In this document: piece after piece, positions 22,204 to 33,140 of the stretch
Numbering within the stretch: the stretch's first letter is position 1
Layout: each line of letters starts with the position of its first letter
Source: Petaurus breviceps papuanus
Taxonomy: Eukaryota > Chordata > Mammalia > Diprotodontia > Petauridae
Length of the DNA stretch: 64,000 bases
Reading direction: 5' to 3'
Assembly (NCBI GenBank): GCA_028583685.1
Contig: JAMXIF010000058.1
Location: 14,840,625 to 14,904,624, forward strand
Notes under the pieces: generated by a model
Database searches by the model: none
What the model saw: only the letters and a program-made list of their open reading frames with translations
Told to the model about the DNA's origin: nothing
Made by a program: the position numbers and the translations under genes

Positions 22204-22470
22204 GATAGAGGGGAATGATAGAGGAGAGGAAGGGGAGGAGGGGATACAGGGGAGGGATAGAGGAAAGGAAGGGGAGGGGATCAAGGGAAAGGAATCTCCT
22301 TTCCTCTATCCCCTTCCCTCTCCTCTATCACTTTCCCTTCCTCCCCCTCCCCTTTCTTCCACTCCCTCCCCTTCCTTCCTTCCGTTATCCCGTCTTTCCC
22401 TCTATCCTTCCTTAGGGAAGGGAATAGATGGTTAAGGTTAGGGAAGGAAAGGGGATAGTGGGAAGGGAAG
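22204..22470. repeat. Purine and pyrimidine tracts outside the right arm
   Basis: Purine-rich to about 22300, pyrimidine-rich to about 22415, then purine-rich again to the L1 junction. These are the same simple motifs as in the spacer, so the right arm is bordered on both sides by this sequence. Confidence 0.88.
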
Positions 22471-24832
22471 GATTAAAAATTGGAAACTAAATATAATCCT
22501 GAAAAATTAGTGGGTTAAATAACAATTCATAGAAACACTAATTTCATTAAAGAGATTGACAACAATGAGACAATTTACTGATTGGGATGCAGCCGAAGCA
22601 GTATTTAGCCCTATCTTTAAACTCTTACATGAATAAAATAGAGAAAGAGCAGTTCGATGAATTGGGAATACAACTAAATAAAACTAGAAAAAGAACAAAT
22701 TAAAAGTCCCTGATTAAATACCAAATTGGAAATCCTGAAAATCAGAGAAGAGATTAATAAAATTGAAAGTAAGAAAATCATTGAAGCAATAAATACAACT
22801 AGAAGCTGGTTTTATGAAAAAAAAAAAGACAATAAAACAAAAGTGCCAGTATCAAAAATGAAAGGAATGAATTCACCACAAATATGGTGTTGATTCTTAA
22901 ATTGGGAAGAGTAAAAATAGAGAAAGAAAATTGTAGACCAATTACCCTAATGAATATTGATGCAAAAATTTTAGATTTCAATATTTTACTAGAAGTGTTA
23001 ACTATAGCAATAAGAGAAGAAATTAGAATAGGCAATAAGGAAACAAAACTATCACTCTTTGCAGATGAAATGATGGTATACAGAAAATATTAAAGAATCA
23101 ACTAAAAAACTAATTAAAGTAATTAACTTTAGCAAGGTTGCAGGATATAAAATAAACCCACAATCATCAGCCTTTCTATATATTACCAACAAAGTCTAGC
23201 AGTAAGAGACAGAAAGATAAATTCCTTTCAAATTAATAGTAGACAATATAAAACACTTGGGAATTAACCTGCTGAAAGAAATCCAGGAACTAGATGAACA
23301 CAATTACAAAACATTCTTCACACAAATAAAGTCAGAACTAAACAACTGCTAAAATATCAATCGCTCATATCACAACTTCAAAACAATCTAATGTTGACCA
23401 ATAGAGTTGTAATTAGTAGCATAGAATAGTTACACAATATGTTACACTAAATGACCATAGGAATTTAGTGTTTGATATACTCAAAGATCCAAGCTTTTGG
23501 GACAAGAACTCACTATTTGACAAAATATGCTGGGAAAACTGGAAAACCGTATGGCAGAAACCAAGTATAGACTGACATCTCACTCCACATACCAAGATAA
23601 GGTCAAAATGGGTACATCATCTAGACAAAGGGTGATACCATAAGCAAATTAGGGGAAAATTAACTAGTTTGCCTAATCAGATCTATGGATAAGGGAAGAA
23701 TTTAGGACCAAACAAGAAATAGAATTATAAAATGTAAAATGGACAATTCCAATTATATTAAAAAGTTTTTGCACAGCAACAACAACAACAATAATGCAAC
23801 CCAAATTAGAAGGAAAACAGAAAACTGGAAAACATTTTTATAGCAAGTGTCTCTGAAAAAGGGTTAGAACTGAGTCAAATATATGACTACCAGTTACTCC
23901 ACAATTGATAAAAAGTCAAAGAACAGGCAGTTCACAGACCAAGAAATCAAAGCTTTCTATAATCTATGATTATAGATAAACAACTCCTCACATCTATCAG
24001 ATTGGCTAATATGACAGAAAAGGAAAATTCTGAGTATTGGAGAGGATGTGGAAAAATTGGGACACTTATGCACTATTGATAGAGTTGTGAACTGATCCAT
24101 CCATTCTGGAGAGTAATTTGGGACACCAAAGGGCTATAAAACTGTGCACACCCTTTGATCCTGCAATACCATTACTAAGTCTGTATCCCAAAGAGATTTT
24201 TTTAAAAGGTGGGGCAATCTATTTATACAAGAATATTCATAGCAGTATTGTGGGGGGTTTTGTGGTGACTAAGAGTTGGAAATTGAGGAGATGTCCATTA
24301 ATTGGTGAACAATTAAAAAGTATGATTGTAATGGAATACTATTGTGCTATAAGGAATGACTAGCAGGATGGTTATTTCAGAACAATCTGGAAAAGTTTAT
24401 ATGAACTGATGGAAAGTGAAGTGAGAAAAACCAGGAGAATATTATATATTATAACAACAGTATAGTACAATGAATAACTGTAAATGACAGTTATTCTCAG
24501 AAATACAAGGATCCAAGACAATCCCAAAGAACTCATGATGAAAAATGATATCCACCTCCAGAGAAAGAACAAATAGAATCTGAATAAAGGCTAAAGAATA
24601 CTATTTTCAATATTTCTTGGTTCAAATTTTTTCCCATGAAACATCTAGTATGAAAATATGTTTTATATGATTTTACATATATAACCTATATCAGATTGCT
24701 TACCATCTTGGAGGGGGGGAAGTAGAGGGAGGCAGGGAAAGAATTTAGAATTAAAAATAAAAAAAATAACAAATGAACATCAAAAAATGTTTTTACATGC
24801 AATTGGGAAAAATAAATTATTATTTAAAAAAA
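22471..24832 (+). mobile_element. L1 LINE ORF2 and 3' UTR, internally deleted
   Basis: It begins in ORF2 at 'aattggaaactaaatataat', directly after a purine tract, and ends in the L1 3' tail 'gcaattgggaaaaataaatt'. A remnant RT frame at 22884-23093 keeps '[11 protein letters not shown]', with the catalytic FADD changed to FADE. About 300 bp are missing near 22880 compared with the copy at 40.7-41.1 kb. Inactive. Confidence 0.9.
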
Positions 24833-24941
24833 TTAAACAGAGACTTTTAGTCGGTGTATATACTCCCCATCGTTTAGCATAGTGTCTTACACTAAGTTTA
24901 CTGACTGACTGGATTTAGGAAGATTATGTGATCATAACCTA

Positions 24942-25365
24942 CCGTGTTTCCCCGATAATAAGACCTATCCCGAAAATAAGCCCTCCCCTTACTGTGTAAG
25001 ATTCCTCTAAAATAAGCCCTCCCCCGAAAATAAGCCCTATTGAGATTGCTACTGTAGTGAAGGTGATCCCCTGCGCTACATGCTACATTACGGTACCCTC
25101 TGTATGCACTGCTCCCCCCCGCTGTGAAACGCACACCGTGCTCCGAGCTGCATCCAATCAGAGCTGCAGCAGTGAGCGCGTCATCCTGTTCTTCCCCAGT
25201 GATTTGCTTATTGAATAAAGGTACATTTTTTTGTTCACATTTACCTGTTTATTAAAATTGCTGTCAATGTTCATTAAAATAAGCCCTCCCCTGAAAATAA
25301 GCCCTCTGGTGTTTTTCTGTCCAAAAAAAATAATAAGACAGTGTCTTATTATCAGGGAAACACGA
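24942..25365. mobile_element. Mariner-like MITE with TA flanks
   Basis: A 424 bp element with terminal inverted repeats of about 23 bp starting CGTGTTTCCC on the left (after one base) and matching inverted at the right with two mismatches. A TA lies on each side (24940-24941 and 25366-25367). Repeats of 'aaaataagccctcccc' type lie just inside both ends. There is no transposase frame, so it is non-autonomous. TA flanks suggest the Tc1/mariner superfamily; the family name was not recalled with certainty. Confidence 0.85.
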
Positions 25366-25367
25366 TA

Positions 25368-26079
25368 GAACTGTCAAACTGTAGGACAGTTTTGGTCTAG
25401 TTTGGGGAAAGGACTGGGTCCTCTACAGTAAGGAACTTATTTAGTGACCTATAGAATTTTAGAGAAAAGATTCTCTAAGCCTAAAGGTGGCAGTAAAGGT
25501 GAACCAGGAAAGAAAACTAAAGACAATAGTAAAAACCTGCTGAATGTTAACCAATGTTAATGTCAAGCTAATTCCAGGAATAGGATTAGATTTGTCACTA
25601 CTCATCTGTAGAGTCAGTCTTGTCAACACCAAGAACTCCATGCACTTCAATAGAATAGGCTGACTACAAATGTTATTTGGTAAAGGATACAGTGGGTAAG
25701 GAGCAGTGCAGGAGGAAGGACCAATGCATGGGTACCATCTTTGGGTGACCCATGGGTGACAGTGGTTAAAATTTATCCTATACCCTAGTGAAACTGACCA
25801 GAAAATCTTCTGATGAGCTGAGTTGTGGTGCTGTCCTGAATCCTAGAGTTTTTCCCTTCTCAGTCATAGACCACACACCTTTCCTTAACCCACCATTTTG
25901 CAAGGCACCCTGTAACCTCAGCCACAAAAGAAGAGGGAACCTGAGGAGAATGGCTCAATGAAATTCTCCACCACTGATTCTCAAGGAATTAGTAGTATTC
26001 ATCTGCCACATATCTATCTATAGGTTCCTCTTCTATGACAGCCTGTCTCTGGCCTTCTTGTTTTTGTATATATAAGCAG
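25368..26079. other. Unassigned
   Basis: No recognisable gene or repeat in about 700 bp of ordinary AT-rich sequence. Confidence 0.45.
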
Positions 26080-26330
26080 TACCCCTCCTCTGGATGGAAT
26101 ACATTCCATTCTCACCTTTAACTCAAAGAACTTCTAATTTCTCAGCTTAGGTGCTTATCTTGATCCTGTCAATTAATAGCACTTTCCTTCCCTTAAAATC
26201 ACTCCCTACTATGTTTAATATACTTTGCATTTTACTGTGTACATGTTCTGTCCGATCTGTAGAACATAATTTCCTTGAGTCCCATCAGAGGGTCTTACAA
26301 TTTATTTGGCTCTGTCTGGACTTGAGATTT
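26080..26330 (+). mobile_element. L2 LINE 3' region
   Basis: 'Tggatggaatacattccatt' and a later block ending 'taatttccttgagtcccatc' follow L2 3' end order. Strongly decayed. Confidence 0.5.
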
Positions 26331-26399
26331 CATTAGCAGGGAGTTTCCTGGTGAGAAGACTTCCTCTACTTTTTCAGATTGACCACTATCGTGTTAATT

Positions 26400-26520
26400 G
26401 GAGTCTTAGACAGTTGTCTGAGGGTAGAGAGAGGTTAAGTTACTTGCCCTGAGCCACACAGCCTAGGTCTTTTCTGATTCTGAGGCTAGCTTTCTATCCA
26501 TGACACCAGCATTCCTCTCC
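26400..26520 (-). mobile_element. SINE fragment (MIR/MAR type), antisense
   Basis: 'Gaggttaagttacttgccct', 'agccacacagcctaggtctt' and 'tatccatgacaccagcattc' mark an antisense tRNA-type SINE body. Confidence 0.65.
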
Positions 26521-26544
26521 ACCTTGTATTTTCTGAGTATTTCA

Positions 26545-26990
26545 AAACCTGGAAAGACTCATATGAACTGATGCTGAGTGAAGTGAGCAGAACCAGGAGA
26601 ACATTTACACAGTAAGAACAACACTGTTTGATAACTAACTTTGACAGACTTAGCTCTTCTCAGCAATGCAAAGATGTAAGACAGCTCCAAAAGACTCATG
26701 ATGGAAAATGCCATCCACATCCAGAGGAAGAACTCTGGAGTCTGAATGCAGATGGAAGCACACTATTTTTTTTTGTTTCTTCTTTCTTGTAGTTCCTCTG
26801 ATTGGTTCTAATTCTTCTTTACGCCGTGACTAATGTGAAAATGTTTAATATGAATGTATGTGTAGAGCCTATATCAGATTGCATGCCATCTTGGGAGGTG
26901 AGGGAAAATTTTAAACTCCAAATCTTATGGAAGCAAATGTTGCAAACTAAAAATAAATTAATTAATTTAAAAAATAAAAAAAATACTGGG
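26545..26990 (+). mobile_element. L1 LINE 3' end
   Basis: 'Gaactgatgctgagtgaagt', 'gagcagaaccaggagaacat' and the 3' UTR 'gcctatatcagattgcatgc' to 'gttgcaaactaaaaataaat' match the ends of the other L1 copies here. It is a severely 5'-truncated copy ending in an A-rich tail. Confidence 0.88.
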
Positions 26991-28404
26991 TATTTAAATT
27001 CACGGTTGTTTTCTTTCTTGTTCAAAAATTTTAATTGAACTGAATTTAATTAAGTTGAATTGAACTGAGAAGAATAGGATAAAATAGGATAAGTGAGATT
27101 GGATGGAATGAGATAAAAAATAGCTAAGGTCAGTCAGGGCTGCAGGCTACCCTATGGATAGTTTCTCTATACCCTGAGCATCCTTTCTGTGACACCATCT
27201 TGTGAAGACATCCTTGGATTTGGTTACTTCCTTTCAACCACAGCCTATAGCGATTGGCTGGCTTTGCTTTCTCTCTGTGTCTCCAGACTCTGGGGAACAG
27301 TCTACTTCCTAGCTTTTTGCTTCTTCCTAGGAGATGCCCCTCACTCTGGGGCCTGGGAACATGCATTTTTTTCAGGGCCTTCTGCATCTTTTGGAAATCT
27401 CTCTTTCGGCAGAGAGCCAGCTGTCCATTCTAGTGGGGGCAGAATTCTCACCCTTGTCCCATTCACTCATCCGTCTGTTGTAGTCCCGATAATCCATCTA
27501 CTATACAATCCTTTCTTTGCCTTGGAAGAGGAGAGTTCCCTCTCCCTCTTCCATCCTCTAGGGAGGGGTTGCTCTGGGAGACGGGGAAGAGGGGGAGTCA
27601 AACTGCCACCAGACAATGGTACTTTTCTGAGCTTGGTGGAGCATGTCTCTTCAATATTTATAAGTAAGGACTCTAATAGAGGGAGGGGAGGGAGCATTAA
27701 CCAGCAATTTTCTGGGTTTTTTCTTTCTTCCTGGAAGTAAGGGGTCATTAAAAGAAGAGAAACTACAGATACCGTGTGTACCATTTGGCTATGGAAGAGT
27801 GGGAGGAGGGGGTGGAGAATGGATGGGGCACTATTGTGAAGGAGTAGCTAAGTCAGAAGGAAGAGGTTATTAGGACCTCCTTGTGCTCATTGTCATTCAT
27901 TCAGGTCTCTGTCTGAGTTGCTTCCCATCCTGACCCTACATATTCCAAATAGGGTCTGGGCTGGCATTTCCCAAGTCACTGTGATGGTGAGCTGGGGACA
28001 GGGACTGACCTGAGAGAAGACAGGAGAGCAGAGTAGAGAGGGCAAAGGGAAAAGACCCAATAGCTCAAGTCCCAGATGGAGCGAGAAAGCTTTCATCCTA
28101 AATCCACCCCTTATGTGCTAGGTGACTTCTGACAAGTCCCTTGCAAATAGCAAGGAAGTTTTTTCCTGGCTCTAGGACCTCCAGAGAGGGCAAGGAAGGC
28201 CTCTGTGCTCCAAGTATGACCTGGAATTCTCTGAAATAGCTGAGACCTATTAGATACATCTTGGAGGCTCTGTTTCCTCCATATCTAAGCAAAACCTGCA
28301 AGACATAGATCGGCACATCTTCCTCCCTCCACTGATGACCCCTGCATCCAGTGATTTCTCTGTCTCCCTTTTCCCCCTTAAATCATCGTACAATTCATCT
28401 TGTG
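26991..28404. other. Unassigned; contains a 183-codon frame
   Basis: The frame at 27189-27740 (+) encodes a low-complexity, hydrophobic-then-Ser/Gly-rich product with no known domain, and an opposing frame of 105 codons overlaps it. I do not call it a gene. 27060-27120 is rich in 'gataaaatagg' motifs. No clear repeat edges. Confidence 0.4.
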
Positions 28405-28610
28405 TTGCCTTGTGGTTATTTCTTCTGTTACCTTGAACTGTTATTTAAATCAACTGCATAGCCTTTCATATTCATGTTGTTTTACTCCCAACCAGATTTT
28501 AAGCTCTCTGAGGATAAAGAACACCCTTTTAACTTTTTTGTATCTCCCCATGGCATACAGTACAGTGCTCTCCTTGTACAGTGTAGATGATCCATAAATA
28601 ATTTGTTGGT
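28405..28610 (+). mobile_element. L2 LINE 3' end
   Basis: 'Gattttaagctctctgagga', 'cttttttgtatctccccatg' and 'tagatgatccataaataatt' reproduce the L2 tail. Confidence 0.65.
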
Positions 28611-28659
28611 TTGATTTCTCCTTCCTCGTTCCCCTCTGCTTATTCGGCAACAGGTACTG

Positions 28660-29010
28660 TGAAAGAGAAATGAGTGCTGCTCTTTGTTCTTGAAGGGACC
28701 CTGGGCAAATCACTTCACTGGGCCTGTTTTCTCTTCTGCAAAATAAGGAGGTTCAGGTGGCGAGGTGGCCCAGGGAATAGAGCACCGGCCCTGGAGTCAG
28801 GAGGACCTGAGTTTAAATCTGACCTCAGACACTTAACACAAAAAATTAGCCATGTGACCTTGTGCAAGTCACTTCACCCCAATTGTCCTAACTTTCCCCC
28901 TCCAAAAAAAAAGAAGAAAATAAGGAGGTCGAACTAGATCATTATAAAGTCTCTTCTAGTGTTGATTTCAGCAATGCATATTTTCAGGTCCATTTTAGTT
29001 CTAAATCTGT
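28660..29010 (+). mobile_element. MIR-type SINE split by a younger SINE
   Basis: 'Gaccctgggcaaatcacttc' to 'ctgcaaaataaggaggt' is MIR, interrupted at 28753-28916. It resumes as 'cgaactagatcattataaag' to about 29010. Confidence 0.75.
28753..28916 (+). mobile_element. tRNA-derived SINE (WSINE1-like)
   Basis: Head 'tcaggtggcgaggtggccca', B-box-like 'gagtttaaatct' and an A-tail. A 13 bp TSD AAAATAAGGAGGT is perfect (28740-28752 and 28917-28929). It lies within a MIR. Confidence 0.92.
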
Positions 29011-29076
29011 GATCCTCTGATTAAGTGGTAATGCTAGTGGTATGTCATTTGGAAGGGGATGAATAGAATCATATAT

Positions 29077-29299
29077 TGTTGTTAGTTGTGTCTGATTCTT
29101 TGTGGCTCCAATTGGGGTTTTCTTGGCAAAGGTACTGGAGTGGTCTTCTCCAACTAATTTGACAGATAGGGAAACTGATGCAAGCTGGGTTAAATGCCCA
29201 GGGTCACATAGCTAGGAAGTATCTGAGAATGGATTTGAACTCAGGAAGATGAGTCTTTCTGATACCAATTCCAGTGTTCTATCCACTGTGCCACCTAGC
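29077..29299 (-). mobile_element. MAR1 SINE, antisense
   Basis: 'Gttgttagttgtgtctgatt' is the RTE-like tail. 'Ggggttttcttggcaaaggt' and 'gaactcaggaagatgagtct' follow, and it ends in the tRNA-like head 'tccactgtgccacctagc'. This is the full MAR1 order in reverse. Confidence 0.9.
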
Positions 29300-29304
29300 A
29301 TGAA

Positions 29305-29480
29305 AGGGTTAGAGCCAGAAGAGACCTTACCCAACCACTTGATTTTACAGATGAGGAAACCAAGACACAGAGACATGAAGAAACTTGCTGTAGTGGTCAA
29401 CCTACACTTTGAACCTAGGTGCTCTGATTCCAAAATAAGCAGGCTTTCCATTGCCAAATTCCTTATGGTGCCTCCATTTA
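29305..29480 (-). mobile_element. MIR-type SINE, antisense
   Basis: 'Ttttacagatgaggaaacca' and 'gaacctaggtgctctgattc' mark an antisense MIR abutting the MAR1. Confidence 0.7.
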
Positions 29481-30329
29481 AAAGAAGATCAGAGTCCACA
29501 TTGTGAGTGATACATATGTCCTTGCTGCATGTGTGATGGAGATAAGGTGAATGAGATTGCATCCAAAACCCCTACCTTGGGCTCCACATCACAAGGGGAG
29601 AAATGGACCATCAGTATAAAAATTCAGGAAAAACTTGTGCATTTTCCTTGAGTGTCACAGTAATTCATAGCTGGCCTAGCTAATTGAAGGTTAGCCTTGT
29701 ATATTCAGCCATATCATCAGGCAGATGGACTGGCACAGACCTTCACATTCAGTAGCAGACACACAGTCAGGACCACAATAAGGAGATGGGAGAGCAATGA
29801 GAAATGCATTTCATGCATCCCATGAACCTTGACCTTTGTCTCCCTTTGTCAATGCAGCATTGGACTTACTAAGACAGACTAAGGCAGCTTTGGGGAAGGA
29901 GAGCAGCAGAGGAGCCCTCCTGGCCTCCTTCCAGATTTTGTTGGGTTTCCCAGTTAGCCCAAGAAATTCTTCAGACCCTAGTCTGGGGGGGGGGGGGGGG
30001 AAGGGTAGTGTTACAGAAAGAGGTCTAGGCTGGGAGTCAGGGGACTGGGAAATATAGTCCTTGTGTCATGACGAATTAGCTGATCATTCCCTCTGGCTGC
30101 ATTTCTGGCTCCCTGACGTCACCACCACAAGTCAGCTGCCTTCTCTGTCAGCATCCCTCTGCCATAGTGGCCCCTTCTCCCACTGGACACTTCCTTCTGG
30201 GGGCCTCCATTTTGGCAACAGTACACATTTCATTCCTGTCCTGGCTGTTCCTCTGATTCTCTGGCCCTCACTGCTGTGCTCTCTTCACTGCTGGCTACCT
30301 TCTTTCCCTCTCCACCCCACACCCCGGCT
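29481..30329. other. Unassigned; G run and CRE motif
   Basis: A long poly-G run lies at about 29984-30000. A perfect CRE palindrome TGACGTCA is at 30114-30121 in GC-richer, non-repetitive sequence. Short frames (73-101 codons) have no family features. Confidence 0.4.
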
Positions 30330-30470
30330 ATTTAGCTCCCCTTTATCTGTCAGATTCCCCCATTAGAGGGTAACCTATGTGAGATCAAACACTATCTTTC
30401 TTTTTGCTTGTCAGCACTTGGTATAGTTCCTGGGACAAAGTTAGTACTAAATAAATGTATGTTGCCTGAT
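30330..30470 (+). mobile_element. L2 LINE 3' tail
   Basis: 'Actatctttctttttgcttg' then 'agcacttggtatagttcctg' and 'agtactaaataaatgtatg' is an L2 end. Confidence 0.65.
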
Positions 30471-30735
30471 GGTAGGCAAATCACTCCATCACTGTGGGCC
30501 TCAGTTTCCTCATCTCTACAATTAGAGGTTTAGATAAGATAAAAAGAATTTTAGAATTGGAAGGAATGTCAGATACTACAAACCCCACCCTCCTCCCATT
30601 TTACAGACTGGGAAAATGAGATCAATGAGATGAAGTGATGTGCTAAAGTTAGGTTACATGACAAGTTTGTCTCCAACTAGGCTAGAACCCGGGTCTCCTG
30701 ACTCAGTTAATGATCTTTCCACCATACCACATTAC
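30471..30735. mobile_element. Two MIR-type pieces, + then antisense
   Basis: 30471-30544 holds the + orientation CORE ('gcctcagtttcctcatctct'). 30545-30735 is antisense MIR ('attggaaggaatgtcagata', 'ttttacagactgggaaaatg', 'aacccgggtctcctgactca'). Confidence 0.65.
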
Positions 30736-30754
30736 CTATATCTGAGGTGTCTTC

Positions 30755-30808
30755 CATTTCTTCTTTATTTTTTAAGTAAATTTTCCCCAATTATCACAAG
30801 CATTTTTT
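30755..30808 (-). mobile_element. L1 3' end remnant, antisense, at gap
   Basis: 'Aaattttccccaattatcac' is the reverse complement of the L1 tail 'aattgggaaaaata'. The sequence is cut by the assembly gap. Confidence 0.5.
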
Positions 30809-30818
30809 NNNNNNNNNN
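30809..30818. other. Assembly gap (10 N)
   Basis: Ten N characters follow a T run. The true gap size is unknown. Confidence 0.99.
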
Positions 30819-30983
30819 GGACCACTTCTTAGTTCCTTTCTACCATTTCAACTTGCTTAATCCCTGATGGACATGGCCTGCCCCAGGCAGATAGTCCAAT
30901 ATACAAATTCAGTTTACCACCTAAGATCACCTCTGTATCTACCTTACTTTAAAACATCCCTGACTCCAAGAAAAAAAAAGGCC

Positions 30984-31116
30984 CCAAAGAATCATAAGGA
31001 GCATTAAAAATGTTCCTTTTCCACCAATGACATGAGGGGAATTTCCCTTGCCCATCACTGGTACTGCCTGAATCTGAGGGGTTCACATGCTTTCATCAGA
31101 TTTGCAATTAAGCATT
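30984..31116. repeat. Unclassified low-copy repeat, copy A
   Basis: Shares 'tgaatttcccttgcccatca'-type sequence and the continuation 'ggtactgcctgaatctga' with 33654-33786 in the same orientation. I know no family for it. Confidence 0.8.
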
Positions 31117-31954
31117 TTTTACCCAGGGTAATTTTTAAACTTTTTTTTTGGTGGGAAGAGAAGAATGCAGAGGACAGTTTACCTGTAGGGAGAGCTGGGC
31201 CAAAAGAGGCATTCAGTGCCCCAGTCCTCACCCCCTCCAGGTTCTGGGAAGGGGGAAGGTCCTAGGAGAGGGGAGTCACGGAAATGGGGCCCTCCCAGTG
31301 GCTGCCTAGTTCTGAGGCCTAGGCACTACTTCCTCCACATCCATCAGGTCAGCACTGGGCTTCAGGCCTTCCCTCAGTGCTGGCCCATTCAGTGACGAGA
31401 TTAAGAGCAGAGGACTGAGTTCTTTGTCCTGAGAAGCAGAATTAGATAATTAATTTGTTTCTCTCTGTGTCCGTAAGGAGCAGCCATTCTCATTTCTCCC
31501 TGTCACTAATGTCTCCATTCCTTAGAAGCATCTCTCTCAATTTAATTCAACAAACATTTGATGTGCACGGCACTGGGCTAGGAAGTAGCCAAGGGGAGGA
31601 GGGCGTGCTGCAAAGGCCAGGAGTGGGAAGGTGCTCATACGGATGATGGGAGAGTAAGGACACACTGGAACGCAGAAACTAAAGCTGCCTTGCCTGGCTC
31701 TGGTGTCTATGTCTTGCAAAAATGTTTCCTGCAAACTGACAAAGAGAAACTCTTCTCCCACCCTCATCCTAGGCCTGGGAAGAGGTGAAAAAAATACACA
31801 ATCCCTGCCCTCAGCGAGATTCTCATCCCTAATTATCACCCTGATGTTAACAGGAATAGTATGAAGATACAGATTTGCCTTTTTAACAATCAAAAAAGAA
31901 TTTATTACTAAGCAAATTGTACCAGCATTTCCCTGATTTAACCCAAGGCCTCGT
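31117..31954. other. Unassigned
   Basis: Non-repetitive for most of its length, with 'agaattagataattaatttg' near 31439. Bases 31545-31570 resemble an ancient repeat start ('tttaattcaacaaacatttg'). No gene recognised. Confidence 0.4.
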
Positions 31955-32215
31955 GCCTTTGTTTTTTTATTTAATTTATTTTATTCTGAGCTAAGAAATA
32001 AAACAAGCATTTCCATAACATAGAATAGAAAAAAGAATTGCACATGAAAGGGCAAATCTAATTATGTACAACTTGCTATGATGTTAAATATAAAGCTATC
32101 GTGTAGCTTTCTTTTTTACCCTTTTTAGTTTCTTTTCTCCTTTTCTCCCCTTTCTTCTCTTCCTTCCCCCACCCTACAGATGGCTACCATGAGCCACAAA
32201 TACATATTGTCTTTT
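31955..32215 (-). mobile_element. L1/HAL1-type 3' end repeat, antisense
   Basis: 'Gagctaagaaataaaacaag' and 'atttccataacatagaatag' recur in opposite orientation at 45995-46080. I recall this as a marsupial LINE 3' end, but the class is an inference. A SINE interrupts it at 32216. Confidence 0.5.
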
Positions 32216-32371
32216 TTTTTTTTTTAAAGCAATCGGGGTTAAGGAACTTGCTCAAGGTTACACGGCCAGGTGTTTCTGGGTGGGTGCTAAGTGTCTGAGC
32301 CCGGATTCCATCCCCAGGTCATCCCGACACTGGAGCTGGTGCTCTCACTCGCTGAGCCACCTGGCCGCCCC
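32216..32371 (-). mobile_element. tRNA-derived SINE, 'GGCCGCC' subfamily
   Basis: Ends on the + strand with 'gagccacctggccgcccc'; the body has 'gtgtttctgggtgggtgcta'. The 15 bp TSD TACATATTGTCTTTT is perfect (32201-32215 and 32372-32386). Confidence 0.93.
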
Positions 32372-32386
32372 TACATATTGTCTTTT

Positions 32387-32504
32387 AGTCCCCAGAATGA
32401 AGAGGTTCTAATTTCCAAATGTCTGATTTGTGCCTCTGCAATCTACCAGGTAAACAGGAAACCTCAGGTTCTAGGGGTTCTACCCACCCATTATTTGCTT
32501 CTGA
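32387..32504. other. Short unassigned spacer
   Basis: Probably the continuation of the repeat interrupted by the SINE. No clear feature. Confidence 0.35.
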
Positions 32505-32745
32505 TGACCCACAGGATCATCGATGTAAATTTGGAAGGGGCCTTAGAGACCTTTGAATCCAACCCCCTCATTTGAGGTATTAGGAGAAAACTCCTAAGGG
32601 ACCTGAGGCCTATGAAATGACTTGCCCAGCACAGATTTAGGGTTAGGGTCATGTAGCTAGGAAGTCCCTGGGGCAGGATGCAAGGGCAGATCTCCCTGAC
32701 TCTGGGCCCAGTGCTCTATCCACTGTGCCACCTGGCTGCTTTGGA
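32505..32745 (-). mobile_element. MIR-type SINE, antisense
   Basis: 'Gaaggggccttagagacctt' leads to 'ccctgactctgggcccagtg' and 'tatccactgtgccacctgg'. The head blends into a tRNA-SINE-like end. Confidence 0.65.
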
Positions 32746-32929
32746 AGTAAGGCACAAGGCAGAGAAAGATACTACCTTGAAATACCCTGGGCCAGGACCA
32801 GAAAAGAAGGTTCTGAGATCTCCTAAGCCTTTGTTGGGTGATTGGCAAGCTTGAGTCCCTTCCAAATGACAGCCCACTGGCCAAATGGCACAAGAAGGAC
32901 AGAAAAGAAGATGGTCTTGACAGCTGGGT

Positions 32930-33140
32930 TTGGGGCAGCATGTTATAACAGCAAAAAAATACTGGATTTGGAGTCAAGGGACCTAGGTTCAAATCCTGAC
33001 TCTAATACTTATCATTTCTATGATTTTGATCAAAGTAACTTAATTTCTTTGCATCTAAGTTTCCTTATCTGTAAAATGCAGAGGGAAGACTAGAGGTCTC
33101 TGAGGTCCCTTTAGTTTGAATTTATGCTTCTGTGTTCTCT
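32930..33140 (+). mobile_element. MIR-type SINE
   Basis: 'Ctggatttggagtcaaggga', 'ggttcaaatcctgactctaa', 'aagtttccttatctgtaaaa' and 'ggtctctgaggtccctttag' follow full MIR order in + orientation. Confidence 0.82.

Noticed and set aside
27189-27740. 183-codon plus-strand frame
   Set aside because: No recognisable domain, low-complexity composition, a long opposing frame in the same place, and no promoter or splice context.
27120-27790. Possible LTR fragment beginning near 'tgtgacaccatcttg'
   Set aside because: Only general composition suggests it; no terminal motifs or target duplication were seen.
32630-32660. Telomere-like 'ttagggttaggg'
   Set aside because: Only two units, within MIR-derived sequence.
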